Origin: Okapia johnstoni
Taxonomy: Eukaryota > Chordata > Mammalia > Artiodactyla > Giraffidae
Assembly (NCBI GenBank): GCA_024291935.2
Contig: JAGTYA010000025.1
Coordinates: 6,903,501 to 6,967,500, forward strand
DNA length: 64,000 nt
Direction: 5' to 3'
Shown: one piece after another, positions 32,492 to 44,403 of the stretch
Numbering within the stretch: the first letter of the stretch is position 1
Layout of the letters: the number at the start of each line of letters is the position of its first letter
Made by a program: the position numbers and the translations under genes
Notes under the pieces: generated by a model
Told to the model about the DNA's origin: nothing
What the model saw: the letters and a program-made list of their open reading frames with translations, nothing else
The model's database searches: none

Positions 32492-32795
32492 TTTCCTTGA
32501 TGGTCCAGTGGTTAAGAGCCCACCTGCCAATGCAGGGGACACAGGTCGGGTCTCTGGTCCAGGAAGATTCCACCTGCCGCATGGCAAGTAAGCCATGTGC
32601 CACAAGTACTGAGCCTACTTGCTATGACTACTAAGCCCAAGCACCCTAGAGCCCATAACATGCAACAAGAGAAGCCACTACAATATGAAGCCAGTGCACC
32701 ACAACTAGAGAGTAGCCCCTGCTCACTGCAACTAGAGAAAAGCCCGCACACAGAAACGAAAGACCCACTGCAGCCAGAAATCAATTTTTAAAAAA
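32492..32795 (+). mobile_element. CHR-type SINE
   Basis: Forward CHR: 'ccttgatggtccagtggtta' head, 'agagaagccactacaatatg' body, 'gcagccagaaatcaattttt' tail. Lies at the boundary between two L1 fragments, so its TSD is not clear. Confidence 0.88.
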
Positions 32796-32799
32796 TTAA

Positions 32800-35665
32800 C
32801 ACATTTAAAAGAATTTAAATAACATCAGTTATGTTCTTAAACTACAATGGAATTAATTTAGAAATCAGTGACAGATCTGGAAAATCCTCAAATATAGGAA
32901 ATTAAACAACACACTTCTATTTAAGTTATTGATCAAAGAAGAAATTTTAAAAAAATTATAAGGGAAATTACAAAATGAATTGCAAGAAAGTAAAAATACA
33001 ACACATCAAAATTTGTGGGATGTGGCTAAGATAGCACTTACAGGGAAATTTATAGTGATATATACTTGGAGTAGAAAAGAAGAATTTCAAATCAATGCCC
33101 TTGGTTTCTAGATTGATATTCTAATCAAAGTTATTCTAACTAAGAACAGCAACTTAAATCTAAAACAAGCAGACAAAAATAGAGAAAAAAGTAATCATCA
33201 ATGAAACTGAAATTTAAAAGTAACAAAAAAAAAAAAGAAAATTATTCAAGTTGACAAACCACTGGCCAGACTAATCAGGAAAAAAATAAAAGATGACACA
33301 AATTACTAATACCAGGAATAAAAGGTCATGACTACAGATCCTACAAATGGTAAAGGTTAATGGGGAATATTATGTATAAATATATAACAATATACGAGGG
33401 CTTCCTTCATAGCTCAGTTGGTAAAGAATCTGACCGCAATGCAGGAGACCTGGGTTCAATCCCTGAGTCAGGAAGATCCCCTGGAGGAGGAAATGGCAAC
33501 CCACTCCAATAGTATTGCCTAGAGAATCCCATGGACAGAGGAGCCTGGAAGGTTACAGTCAATGGGGTCTCAAGAGTCAGACATGACTTAGTGACTAAAC
33601 CACTACCATATAACAATAAATTCAGCATTTTAAATGAAATGGATAAACTTCTTGCAAGATACAAATTACCAAAGCTCACTCAAGAATAAATGTGTATCCT
33701 ACATAGCCCTGTATCTAGTAGGAACTTCTTTTGGTAGTTAAAACACTTCCCACTCCAGGGCCAGATGGCTTCACTGGTGAATTCTATGAAACCTTTAATA
33801 GAGATCATATCAATTTTACACAAATTCTTCTTCAAAATCAAGGAGAAGCAGCACTCACTTCCCAACAAATTCTATGAGGCCAACATTAACCTGATAGCAA
33901 AACCAGATAAACACATTACAAGAAAAAGCAAAACAAAACCATAGATCTGTATCTTTCATGAATGTAAGTATAAAAATATGAAGTTTAATAAATCATAACT
34001 ACAACATGTAAAAGGAATGACCAAGTAGAGTTTATCCCTGGAATGAAAGGTTGGTTTTACATTTAACACAAATGTAATTCATCATACTTTTGGAAGAAAA
34101 AGAAGAAAAAAAGCATTTATCATCTCAAAAGATGTGATGAAGAGGAAGAGGAGAAAGAAGAACAAGGAAGGGGGGAATAGGAAGAGGAGGAAGCATACAC
34201 AACAGCAGTATTTGATAGAATCCAACAACCAGTCATGACAGAAACTCTAGGCAAACTAGGAAGAGATGGGAACTTCCTCACCCTGATAAAGGTGATCCAT
34301 GAAAATACATGGCTATTAATAATATCATCACACTTAATTGTGAGAGATGAATACATTCCCCACAAAGATCAGGAGAGAGGCAAAGATGTCTATTCTTAAA
34401 ATGTATATGATGTTATACTGGAGGTTCTATCCAGTGCAACAGGCAAGAGAAACAAGTAAGACATGTATAATTTCAAAAGGAAGAAATATAACTGTTTTTA
34501 TTTGTAGACAAAATTGTAAGAAATTTTGTCTATTTTCTGTTAAGAATTTACAAAAGAATGCTGAAATAAGTGAACTTAGGAAGGTAGCAAGATACCAAGT
34601 TAACAACAACAATTAATTATATTTATATGTACCAGAAAGAGACAATTTGGAATTGATACTTTTAAAAAACAATATGATAGCATCAAAAATATAAAATACT
34701 AACAAATCTTTCAATAAAAGTTACACAAGACTTGTACATCAAAAACTTCAAAACACTGCTAAGAGAAGTGATAGAAAATCTAAATAGATGGAGAAATACA
34801 TCATGTTTATGAAATGGCAAAATCAATACTAAGACAGCAATTCTCAGCAAATAAGTCTATAGACACAGTCAATCTCAATCAAAATTCCAGCAGGTTTTGT
34901 TTTTTGTGGAAATTAACCACTTGATTTTAAAATTTATATTAAAATGTGAAGGACCTTGAACATCCAAAATAATTTTGAAAAAGAAGAACAAAGTTGGAAG
35001 GCTTAGACTACTTGATTACAAGACTTATTATAAAGCAATTCTATAAAGGCAGTGTGATATCTGTATAAAGATACAATATCAGTGAAACAGAATGGAAAGT
35101 CCAGAAATAGATCCACATACCCATGACCAATTAATTTTCAACAAAGGTGCCAAGGGAGTTTGATGGAGAAAGGATAATATTTTCAACAAATGGTTCTGAA
35201 ATAGTTGAATATTTGAAATAAAAAATTAACCAGATAACTACTCACACCATATATAGAAATTATTTAAAATGGATCATGGATCTAGGTATAAAATCTTAAA
35301 CTACAAAACTTGTAGAAGAAACCATGAGATAATACCTTTGTAATCTTATATTTGGCAAAAATTATTAAATAGAATACAAAAGCCATAAACTATAAAAGGA
35401 AAAATAATTTAACTAATGACCAGCAAAATAAAAAACATTTGGTCTTCAACAGATACTGTTATAAAAACGAAAAGGCATGCCACAGACTGGGAGAAAATAT
35501 TTGAAAAACATAACCAACAAAGGATTTGTATGTAGAATATGTCCTTAAAATGTATAACTCAATAGTAAGACAAACAGCCCAAAGAAAATGGTAAAGGATT
35601 TGATCTGATATTTCAAAAACGAAGATGCCAAAAAAGTACATCAAAATATGCCTCACATCATTAGT
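32800..35665 (+). mobile_element. L1M, long ORF2-to-3' fragment, degenerate
   Basis: Collinear forward L1 text: 'aatttgtgggatgtggctaa' (about 33010), 'agggccagatggcttcactg' (about 33760), 'aacttcctcaccctgataaa' (about 34270), 'agacttattataaagcaat' (about 35020), 'gccacagactgggagaaaat' (about 35480). It ends at 'catcattagtcattc', where a BovB begins, without its own 3' UTR. No frame over about 90 codons survives. Confidence 0.85.
33393..33607 (+). mobile_element. Bov-tA SINE nested in L1, perfect TSD
   Basis: Forward Bov-tA. atataacaata at 33382-33392 and 33608-33618 is an 11-bp TSD. Confidence 0.94.
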
Positions 35666-35667
35666 CA

Positions 35668-37750
35668 TTCAGTTCAGTTCAGTTCAGTCGCTCAGTCGTG
35701 TCTGACTCTTTGTGACCCCATGAACCGCAGCATGCCAGGCCTCCCTGTCCATCACCAACTGCCGGAGTTTACTCAAACCCATGTCCATCGAGTCAGTGAT
35801 GCCATCCAACCATCTCATCCTCTGTCTTCCCTTTCTCCTCCTACCCTAAATCTCTCCCAGCTTCAGGGTCTTGTCAAATAAGTCAGCTCTTCACGTCAGG
35901 TGGCCAAAGTATTGGACTTTCAGCTTCAACATCAGTCCTTCCGATGAACATCCAGGACTGATCTCCTTTAGGATGGACTGGTTAGATTTCCTTGCAGTCC
36001 AAGGGACTCTCAAGAGTCTTCTCCAACACCACAGTTCAAAAGCATCAATTCTTTGGCACTCAGCTTTCTTTATACTCCAAATCTCACATCCATAGATGAC
36101 TACTGGAAAAACCATAGCCTTGACTAGATGGACCTTTATTGACAAAGTAATGTCGCTGCTTTTTAATATGCTGTCTAGGTTGGACATAGCTTTTCTTCCA
36201 AGGAGTAAGCGTCTTTTAATTTCATGGCTGCAGTCACCATCTGCAGTGATTTTGGAGCCCAGAAAAATAAAGTCAGCCATTGTTTCCACTGTTTCCCCAT
36301 CTATTTGCCATGAAGTGATGGGACCAGATGCCATGATCTTAGTTTTCTTAATGTTGAGTTTTAAGCCAACTTTTTCACTCTCCTCTTTCATCTTCATCAA
36401 GAAGCTCTTTAGTTCCTCTTCACTTTCTGCCATAAGGGTGGTGTCATCTGCATATCTGAGGTTATTGATATTTCTCCCGGCAATCTTGATTCCAGCTTGT
36501 GCTTCTTCCAGCCCAGCGATTCTCATGATGTATTCTGCATGTAAGTTAAATAAGCAGGGTGACAATATACAGCCTTGACGTACTCCTTTTCCTATTTGGA
36601 ACCAGTCTGTTGTTCCATGTCCAGTTCTAACTGTTGCTTCCTGATCTACATATAGGCTTCTCAAGAGGCAGGTCAGGTGGTCTGGTATTTCTATCTCTTG
36701 AAGAATTTTCCACTGCTTATTGTGACCCACACAGTCAAAGGCTTTGGCATAGTCAATAAAGCAGAAATAGATGTTTTTCTGGAACTCTCTTGCTTTTTCA
36801 ATGATCCAGAGGATGCTAGCAATTTGATCTCTGGTTCCTCTGCCTTTTCTAAATCCAGCTTGAACATCTGGAAGTTCACGGTTCACATATTGTTGAAGCC
36901 TGGCTTGGAGAATTTTGAGCATTACTTTGCTAGCGTGTGAGATGAGTACAATTGTGCAGTAGTTTGAGCATTCTTTGGCATTGTCTTTCTTTGGGATTGG
37001 AATGAAAACTGACCTTTTCCAGTCCTGTGGCCACTGCTGAGTTTTCCAAATTTGCTGACATATTGAGTGCACCACTTTCACAGCATCATCTTTCAGGATT
37101 TGGAATAGCTCAACTGGAATTCTATCACCTCCACTAGCTTTGTTCCTGTGATGCTTTCTAAGGCCCACTTGACTTCACATTCCAGGATGTCTGGCTCTAG
37201 GTGACTGATCACACCATCGTGATTATCTGGGTCGTGAAGATCTTTTTTGTACAGTTCTTCTATGTATTCTTGCCACCTCTTCTTAATATCTTCTGCTTCT
37301 GTTAGGTCCATACCATTTCCGTCCTTTATCGAGCCCATCTTTGCATGAAATGTTCCCTTGGTTATCTCTGATTTTCTTGAAGAGATCTCTAGTTTTTCCC
37401 ATTCTATTGTTTTCCTCTATTTCTTTGCATTGATCCCTGAGAAAGGCTTCCTTATCTCTCCTTGCTATTCTTTGGAACTGTGCATTCAAATGGATATAGC
37501 TTTCTTTTTCTCCTTTGTTTTTCGCTTATCTTCTTTTCACAGCTATTTGTAAGGCTTCCTCAGACAGCCATTTTGCTTTTTTGCATTTCTTTTTCTTGGG
37601 GATGGTCTTGATCTCTGTCTCCTGTACAATGTCACGAACCTCTGTCCATAGTTCATCAGGCATTCTGTCTATCAGATCTAGTCCCTTAAATCTATTTTTC
37701 ACTTTCACTGTATAATAATAAGGGATTTGATTTAAGTGCATATCCTTGTG
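35668..37750 (-). mobile_element. BovB LINE, largest copy (about 2.1 kb, 5'-truncated)
   Basis: Reverse complement from the (agttc)n-like 3' end at 35668 through the reverse-transcriptase region to upstream ORF2 text near 37740 ('tttgatttaagtgcatat' in plus). No typical BovB 5' end follows. At about 37750 it meets an inverted L1 piece. The 3' end sits on an L1 break, and no TSD is recognisable. Confidence 0.93.
35891..37168 (-). pseudogene. BovB reverse transcriptase remnant, 425 codons uninterrupted
   Basis: Non-LTR (RTE clade) reverse transcriptase, which copies element RNA at a nicked target. Visible motifs: FIDYAKAFD (residues 137-145, motif A with two Asp), GVRQGCILSP (195-204, motif B), YADD (239-242, motif C catalytic Asp pair), and a GRKAMSNLDSIL-type region after it. 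The upstream continuation lies in a different frame (37093-37338), consistent with a one-base loss near 37145. The endonuclease part is absent. The start Met is internal to the ancestral protein. A relic, not expressed autonomously. Confidence 0.9.
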
Positions 37751-38099
37751 GTCTTCCTGATCGTAGAGAAAATGCTTTCAGCTTTTCACCACTGACTATG
37801 ATGTTAGCTGTGAGTTTTTCATATATGGCCTTAATTATATTACAGTATGTTACCTGTATGCCCATAAAATTGTCACTGTTTGCAGGTGACGTGATACTAT
37901 ACATAGAAAATCCTAAAGACCCTACCTGAAGACTATTAGGGCTCATCAATGAATTTGGTAAAGTTTCAGGGTACAAAATTAACATACAGAAATCTGTTGC
38001 ATTTATATACATAAAAATGAACTATCAGAGAAATTAAGGAAACAATCCCATTTACCATCACATCAAAAAGAGTAAAATATCTAGAAATGAACCTATATA

Positions 38100-38430
38100 A
38101 AGTAGGGAAACTCAGCTTGGAAAGAATCCACCTACAATGCAGGAGACCCTATTTGGGAAGTTCTCCTGGAGAAGGGATAGGCTACCCACTCCAGTATTCT
38201 TGTGGCTCAGATGGTCCATTCCAGTATTCTTGTGGCTCAGATGGTAAAGAACCCACCTTCAATGCAGGAGACCTGGGTTTGATCCCTGGGTTGGGAAGAT
38301 TCCCTGGAGGAGGGCAAGGAAACCCACTCCAGTATTCTTGCCTGGAGAATCCCTATGGACAGAGGAGCCGTGGGCTACAGTTCATGGGGTCGCAAAGAGT
38401 CAGACACTACTTAGCAACTAAGCACAGAGC
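38100..38430 (+). mobile_element. Composite Bov-tA SINE with 30-bp tandem repeat
   Basis: Forward. A partial unit (38110-38190) is followed by a full Bov-tA. Between them a 30-bp piece (38191-38220) is repeated (38221-38245 plus). Nested in L1. aagtagggaaa at 38100 and aggtagtgaaa at 38434 may be a worn TSD. Confidence 0.83.
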
Positions 38431-38769
38431 ACAAGGTAGTGAAAGACCTGTACTTGGAAAACTGTAAGACAGTGATTAAAGAAATTGAAGATGACACAAA
38501 GAGATGGAAATGTATACCATGTTCTTGGATCAAAAGAATTAATATTGTTAAAATGACCATACTACCCAAGGCAGTCTACAGATTCAATGCAATCCCTATC
38601 AAAATACCAAGGGCATTTTTCACAGAACTAGAACTAATAATTTTAAAATTTTGTAGAAAAACACAAAAGACCCCCAAAAGCCAAAACAATCTTGAGAAAG
38701 AAGAACAGAGCTGGAAGAATCATGGTCCCTGACTTCAGACTATACTACAAAGTTACAGTAATCAAAATG

Positions 38770-38993
38770 GTACGGTGCATGCTAGGTTGCTTCAACAGTG
38801 TCCAACTCTTTGAGAACACATGGACTGTAGCCCCCAAGGCTTCTCTGTCCATAGGATTTTCTAGGCAAAAATACTGGAGTGGTTTGCCTCGCCCTCCTCC
38901 AGACTGTATTTCTGACCCAGGGATTGAACCTGCATCTCTATGTCTCCTGCATTGGCAGGTGGGTTCTTTATCACTAGCTCCACCTGGGAAGCC
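38770..38993 (-). mobile_element. Bov-tA SINE nested in L1
   Basis: Reverse Bov-tA. L1 text flanks it ('agttacagtaatcaaaatgg' before, 'cagtatggtactggcataag' after). Both sides repeat a 'caaaa..tggtac' string, probably the TSD. Confidence 0.88.
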
Positions 38994-40394
38994 TGAAAAA
39001 CAGTATGGTACTGGCATAAGAACAGACACATAGCTCAAATAGAATGTAGAGCCCAGAAACAAACCACACAGTTATGATCAATTAACTATGACAAAAGAGG
39101 CAAGAATACACAATGGAAAAAAGACAGTCTCTTCAATAAGTGGTGCTGGGAAAGCTTGACAGTTACTTGAAATTAGAAGACTCCTTAATATGATATACAA
39201 AAAAAAAAAAAAAAAACTTCAAAATGGATTAAAGACCTAAATGTTAAACTGGATACTAGAAAACTCTCAGAGGAAAACACAGACAGAATAGTCTTTGACA
39301 AAAATTGCAGCAATATTTTTTTTGGATCTGTCTCTTAAAGTAAAGGAAATAAAAGCAAAAAAAAACAAATGAGGCTTAACTAAACTTAAAAGCTTTTACA
39401 CAGCAAAGGAAACCATCGACAAAATAAAAAGGCAACCTACTAAATGGGAGAAGATATTTGCAAATGACATGACTGATGAGGGGTTAATATCCAACATATG
39501 TAAACAGCTCATACAACTCAAAAATTGAAAAAAAAAAACAATTAAAAAATGGACAGAAGAACTGAATAAACATTTTTCTAAAGAGGAAATGCAGATAGCC
39601 AACAGGAAAAGATGTTAATCATCAGGGAAATGCAAATCAAACTCACAATGAGGTATCACTTCACACCTGTCAGAAGGGTTATCATCAAAAAGAACACAAA
39701 TAAAAGATATTGACAAGTATGTGGAGAAAAGGGGGCCCTCCCATTCCATTGGTGGAAATGTATATTGGTGCAGCCACTGTAACAGTATGGAGGTTTCCTA
39801 GAAAACTGAAAACAGAACTACCATATGACCCAGCAATTATACTCCTGAGTGTATATTTGGGAAAAACAAAAAAACAAAAACAATTCAAACTGATCATATT
39901 CCCTAAAGTTCACAGCAGCATTACTTACATTTGCCAAGGTATGCAAGAAACCTAGGTATCCAACAACAGATGAGTGGATAAAGAAGATGTGATATGTTCA
40001 GTGTACAACGGGATACTACTCAGCTATACAAAAGAATGAAATTTTGCTATTTGCAACAACATAGAAGGACTTGAAGGATATTATGCTAAAGAAATGTCAG
40101 ACAGAGAAAGACAAATACTGTAGGACATCACTTATACATAGCATCTAAAACTACAACAAACTAGTGAATATACCAAAAAAGAAGACTCACAGATGGAAAG
40201 AACAAATTATTAGTTACCAATGGGGAGACAGAAGTGGAAAGGGGCAATATAGAGGTAATGGAAAAAAAGGTTATTCCTGGATGCTATGAAAGCATGTTGT
40301 GAAACTTTTACAAATTGTATAGCACTATAGAATTTAAAGGATCTTTCATTCAATAAACAATTAAAGTATCTTATCTAATTTCCATATAAAAAAG

Positions 40395-40980
40395 TTAAAA
40401 ATATCATATAATCCATCCAATTCATACTCAAGATATGAGGAATGAAAATAAATGTCCATAGAAAGATTTGTACATAAATATTTGTAGCTGCTTTATTTGC
40501 AACAGCACAAAACTGGAAATAGTTAAAATATCCATCAACTGATGGATATGATGAAGATGGATAAATGAACCATGTTACACGTATGTAATGAATATTAACT
40601 AAACAACAAAAACAGAAGTCAACTATTGATACATGAAGCGGGACTAAATCTCAAGATAATTATCTTTGTGAAAGAACTCCTATTCCCCTCCCCCAAACAA
40701 GTACATATAATATGAATTGCAACTTATATAAAAATCTATAAAATGCAAATTAATCTATATTGACAGAAAGCAGATGGGTTGTTGCATGTGACAGGCTAAG
40801 GTAGAAAGGTATGGAAAGTAGTGTGATAAAAGTTTTGGGAGTGACAGATATCTTCATTCTTTTGATTATGGCGATAGTTTCACAGTATATATGTATGTCA
40901 CAACTTATCATTTGTACATTTAAACATGTACAACTTACTGCACCTCAATCATACTTCAAAAAGCCATTAAAAAAAATCAA
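40395..40980 (+). mobile_element. L1M 3' end fragment
   Basis: Forward L1M 3' text: 'agatttgtacataaatattt', 'aactggaaatagttaaaata', 'gacagaaagcagatgggttg', ending 'cacctcaatcatacttcaaa'. Separate from the inverted L1 on its left. Confidence 0.75.
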
Positions 40981-41050
40981 TTGTGCCTCAATGTGTTTTC
41001 ATGAAACAAGAAATGAGAAAAAGATTTTACATATCATCTCCAACCATCAG

Positions 41051-42094
41051 ATCGGGAAAGGAGTACGTCAAGGCTGTATATTGTCACCCGCCTTATTTAA
41101 CTTACATCCACAGTTCAGTTCAGTCACTCAGTCGTGTCCGACTCTTTGTGACCCTGTGGACTGCAGCACGCCAGTCCTCCCTGTCCATTGCCAACTCCCA
41201 GAATTTACTCAAACTCATGTCCATTGAACAGAGTACATCATGCGAAATGCTGGAGTGGATGAAGCACAAGCTGGAATCAAGATTGCCAGGAGAAACGTCA
41301 ATAACCTCAGATATGCAAATAACACCACATTTATGGCAGAAAGCGAAGAAGAACTAAAGAATCTCTTGATGAAAGTGAAAGAGGAGAGTGAAAAAGTTGG
41401 CTTAAAACTCAACATTCAGAAAACTAAGATCATGGCATCTGGTCCCATCACTTCATGGCAAACAGATGGGGAAACAATGGAAACAGTGAGAGACTTTATT
41501 TTGGGGGGCTCCAAAATCACTGCAGATGTTGACTGAAGCCATGAATTTAACAGACACTTGCTCCTTGGAAGAAAAATTATGACCAACCTAGACAGCATAT
41601 TAAAAAGCAGAGACAGTACTTTGCCAACAAAAGTCTATCTAGTCAAAGCTTTGGTTTTTCCAGTAGTCATGTATGGATGTGAGAGGTGGACTATAAAGAA
41701 AGGTGAGCACCAAAGAATTGATGCTTTTGAACTATAGTGTTGGGAGAAGACTCTTGAGAGTCCCTTGGACTGCAAGGAGATCCAACCAGTCCATCCTAAA
41801 GGAAATCAGTCCTGAATATTCATTGGAAGGACTGATGCTGAAGCTGAAACTCCAATACTGTGGCCACCTGATGAGAAGAACAGACTCATTGGAAAAGACC
41901 TTGATGCTGGGAAAGATTGAAGGCAGGAGGAGAAGGTGAAGACAGAGGATGCGATGATTGGATGGCATCACCGACTCAATGGACATGAATCTGAGTAAGC
42001 TCCAGGCGTTGGTAATGGACAGGGAAGCCTGGTGTGCTGCCGTCCATGGGGCCACAAAGAGTTGGACACGATTGAGCAACTGAACTGAACTGAA
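41051..42094 (+). mobile_element. BovB LINE (1.04 kb) with TSD, containing an inverted BovB scrap
   Basis: Forward BovB from the reverse-transcriptase motif-B region ('ggagtacgtcaaggctgtat') to the 3' end. aaccatcag at 41042-41050 and 42095-42103 is a 9-bp TSD. Reading frames are broken. The motif-C region (about 41315) reads NNT rather than the catalytic Asp pair. Confidence 0.9.
41109..41225 (-). mobile_element. BovB 3' scrap (about 115 bp) inside another BovB
   Basis: Between 'ttatttaacttacat' and 'cagagtacatcatgcgaaat', which are adjacent in BovB, lies a reverse copy of the BovB terminal about 115 bp. No clear TSD. It faces the host element's own 3' end at about 41960-42090, so the two can pair. 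Confidence 0.88.
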
Positions 42095-43280
42095 AACCAT
42101 CAGCAATGTCAAATACCTAAGAATAAATCCACCAAAACATGTTTAAGACCTCTAGACTGAAAATTACAAACATGATTGAGAACAATCAAAGAGGAACTGA
42201 ATAAAAGGAGAGAAATTCCACGTTTGTGATAGGAAGACTCAATATTGTTGAGATGTTAATTATCTTTCATGTGATTGCATTCAGTGCAATCTAAATCAAA
42301 ACTCCTAATTGGTTTTTTATGGAAATTGAGAAATTATTTTAAAAATATATATGGAAATGCAAAGGATCTAGATAGCCATCTTGAAGAATCAAACAAAGTT
42401 GCGGACTTATGTTACCAGATTTCAACTTGTAGTAAAAAAAACTATAGCAAGTAAGACAGTATGGTATTAGCACAGATACAGACAAACAGACCCATGAAAC
42501 AAAACAGAGGGTCCATAAAAGGTTCACACATACATGGTAACACAAATACATGGTAACACAACAGAGTCACTGCAATTCAGTGATGAACGAATGATTTTTT
42601 TTAATAAATGCTGCCATTGCACTTAGATTACCATCTGGGAAAAGAAGAATCCTTCTAACTCATATCATACACAAAAATAAATTCCAGACGGATTGCAGAT
42701 CTACATGTGAAAGATAAAACAATATTACTTTTAGAAGAAAAATGAGAAAATACCTATATGCCCTTAAGTATGCAAAGATTTCTTAAACTAAAAATAAAAG
42801 CACATAAAAGTTATTGCAAAGGAAAGCCACATAGTGGAAGAAGATATTTATGATACACGCATCTGACAAGACTCATATCTAGAATTTAATAGGAACTCCT
42901 ACAAGTAAATAAAATAGCAAAAAAAATTTAGTGGAAAAATGGGCACACAACCTAAACAGCATTTCACAAAATAAAACATCTAAATGTTCAATAGACATGT
43001 GAAAAGTGCAAAACAATATAAAAATGAAAATTAAAAACGTGATATAATACCATTATTCACCCATCAGAATGGCTAAAATTAAAAAGGCAGAAAATACTAA
43101 ATGTTGGCAAGAATGCAGAGTAGTTAGTAGTAATCTCATGTATTGTTGGTAGAAGCGTTAACTGTGTAACCACGTTGAAAACTCTTTGCCAGGATCTATT
43201 AAATCAAACATACGAGTACTCTATGATCCAGCATTTCTACTTAGGAATATATCTAACAGGGATGTGCACATATGTTCAAG

Positions 43281-43656
43281 CATGTGTGCTTAGTCACTCA
43301 GTCATGTCTGACCCTTTGCCACCTCATGGACTGCAGCCCACTAGGCTCCTCTGTCCATGGGGATTCTCCAGGCAAAAATACTGGACTGGATTTCCATGCC
43401 TTCCTTCAGGGGATCTTCCCAACCCGGGGACTGAACCCAGGTCTCCCACATTGCAGGTGGATTCTTTACTGTCTGAGCCACCAGGGAAGGCCAAGAATAC
43501 TGTCATGGGTAGCCCTATCTCTTCTCCAGGGGATCTTCCTGACTGAGGAATTGAACTGTGGTCTCCTGAATTGCAGGTGGATTCTTTACCAGCTGAGCTA
43601 CCAGGGAAACCCAAAAAGGTGACGCTGTAGTTGCATGGGCTGGGAATATGTTTTGT
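43281..43656 (-). mobile_element. Composite Bov-tA SINE with 44-bp 5' extension, perfect TSD
   Basis: Reverse Bov-tA (43281-43490) followed by an extra 'aagaatactgtcatgggtag ... gagctaccagggaaaccc' unit to about 43612. Then come 44 bp of non-SINE sequence before the TSD. atatgttcaag at 43270-43280 and 43657-43667 is perfect, and L1 text is continuous outside it. Confidence 0.88.
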
Positions 43657-44121
43657 ATATGTTCAAGACATATACAAAAATGTTCACAGAAGCACCATTT
43701 CTCATACCCAGAACTGGAAACAACTCAAATGACAATCAACTGTAGAATTAATAAATGCAATATATTCATATCATGGGAACAAAGAAGCTACAAACATATA
43801 AATGAAGGTTACGCTGATGATACTGAGTAAAACAGCCAGCCAGACATGTAAGATTACATGCAGCAGGATTCATTTCTATCAAGTTCATAAGCAGGGAAGG
43901 GTAATCTACACATGCTGAAAGTCAAGGCAGTGGTACTCTTAGGAGCAGGAGTGACTAAGACGGGGCCTAAAGGGACCTCTCATCCTGTTCTGTTACTTGA
44001 TCTGGGTGCTGGTTATTACGGGCTCACCCTGTGAAATTCACCCACCTGTACACTTATGAGTTGAATGTTTTTCTTATGAAAGTCACACTTACCAAAAAAA
44101 GGTGACTCTCTGAATACAAAG

Positions 44122-44322
44122 GGCTTCCCTGGTGACTCAGATGGTAAAGACTCTGCTTGCAATGCAGGAAGACCCAGGTTTGATCCCTAGGTGAAGAAGA
44201 TCCCCTAGAGAAAGAAACGGCTGCCCACACCAGTATTCTTGCCTGCAGAATTCCATGGACAGGGGAGCCTGGTGGGCTACAGAACATGGGGTCACAGAGT
44301 AGGACACGACTGAGTGACTAAC
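44122..44322 (+). mobile_element. Bov-tA SINE
   Basis: Forward Bov-tA 'gcttccctggtgactcagat ... gactgagtgacta'. actctctgaatacaaag (44105-44121) and actcttgagtgcaaag (44323-44338) form an imperfect TSD. Confidence 0.91.
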
Positions 44323-44403
44323 ACTCTTGAGTGCAAAGTGCCATGATGAAAACCAATAGAATCCTGGAGAGAGAATTTGGGATGTTCATTTAGCTGTATT
44401 TAA

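Larger units (their letters stand above)
37752..40385 (+). mobile_element. L1 with 5' inversion, interrupted by two SINEs
   Basis: 37752-37860 is L1 ORF2 text on the minus strand (in plus: 'gagaaaatgctttcagcttt', 'tgttagctgtgagtttttca'). From about 37861 the text is forward L1 ('aaattgtcactgtttgcagg', 'agaaattgaagatgacacaa', 'gcaaaggaaaccatcgacaa') to a 3' UTR near 40380. The inverted part comes from slightly upstream in the consensus, the layout expected from twin priming. An 18-base A run lies at 39199-39216. No long ORF. Confidence 0.85.
40990..44098 (+). mobile_element. L1M long fragment, split by BovB and a SINE
   Basis: Forward L1: 40990-41050, then 42104-43280 ('aggaagactcaatattgttg', 'atggaaatgcaaaggatcta'), then 43668-44098 to the 3' UTR ('gatctgggtgctggttatta', 'cacttatgagttgaatgttt'). 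Continuity across the nested BovB and Bov-tA supports one element. No surviving ORF. Confidence 0.8.

Noticed and set aside
40811..41227. 138-codon plus frame
   Set aside because: Chimera of L1M 3' end, BovB and the inverted BovB scrap. No coherent protein.
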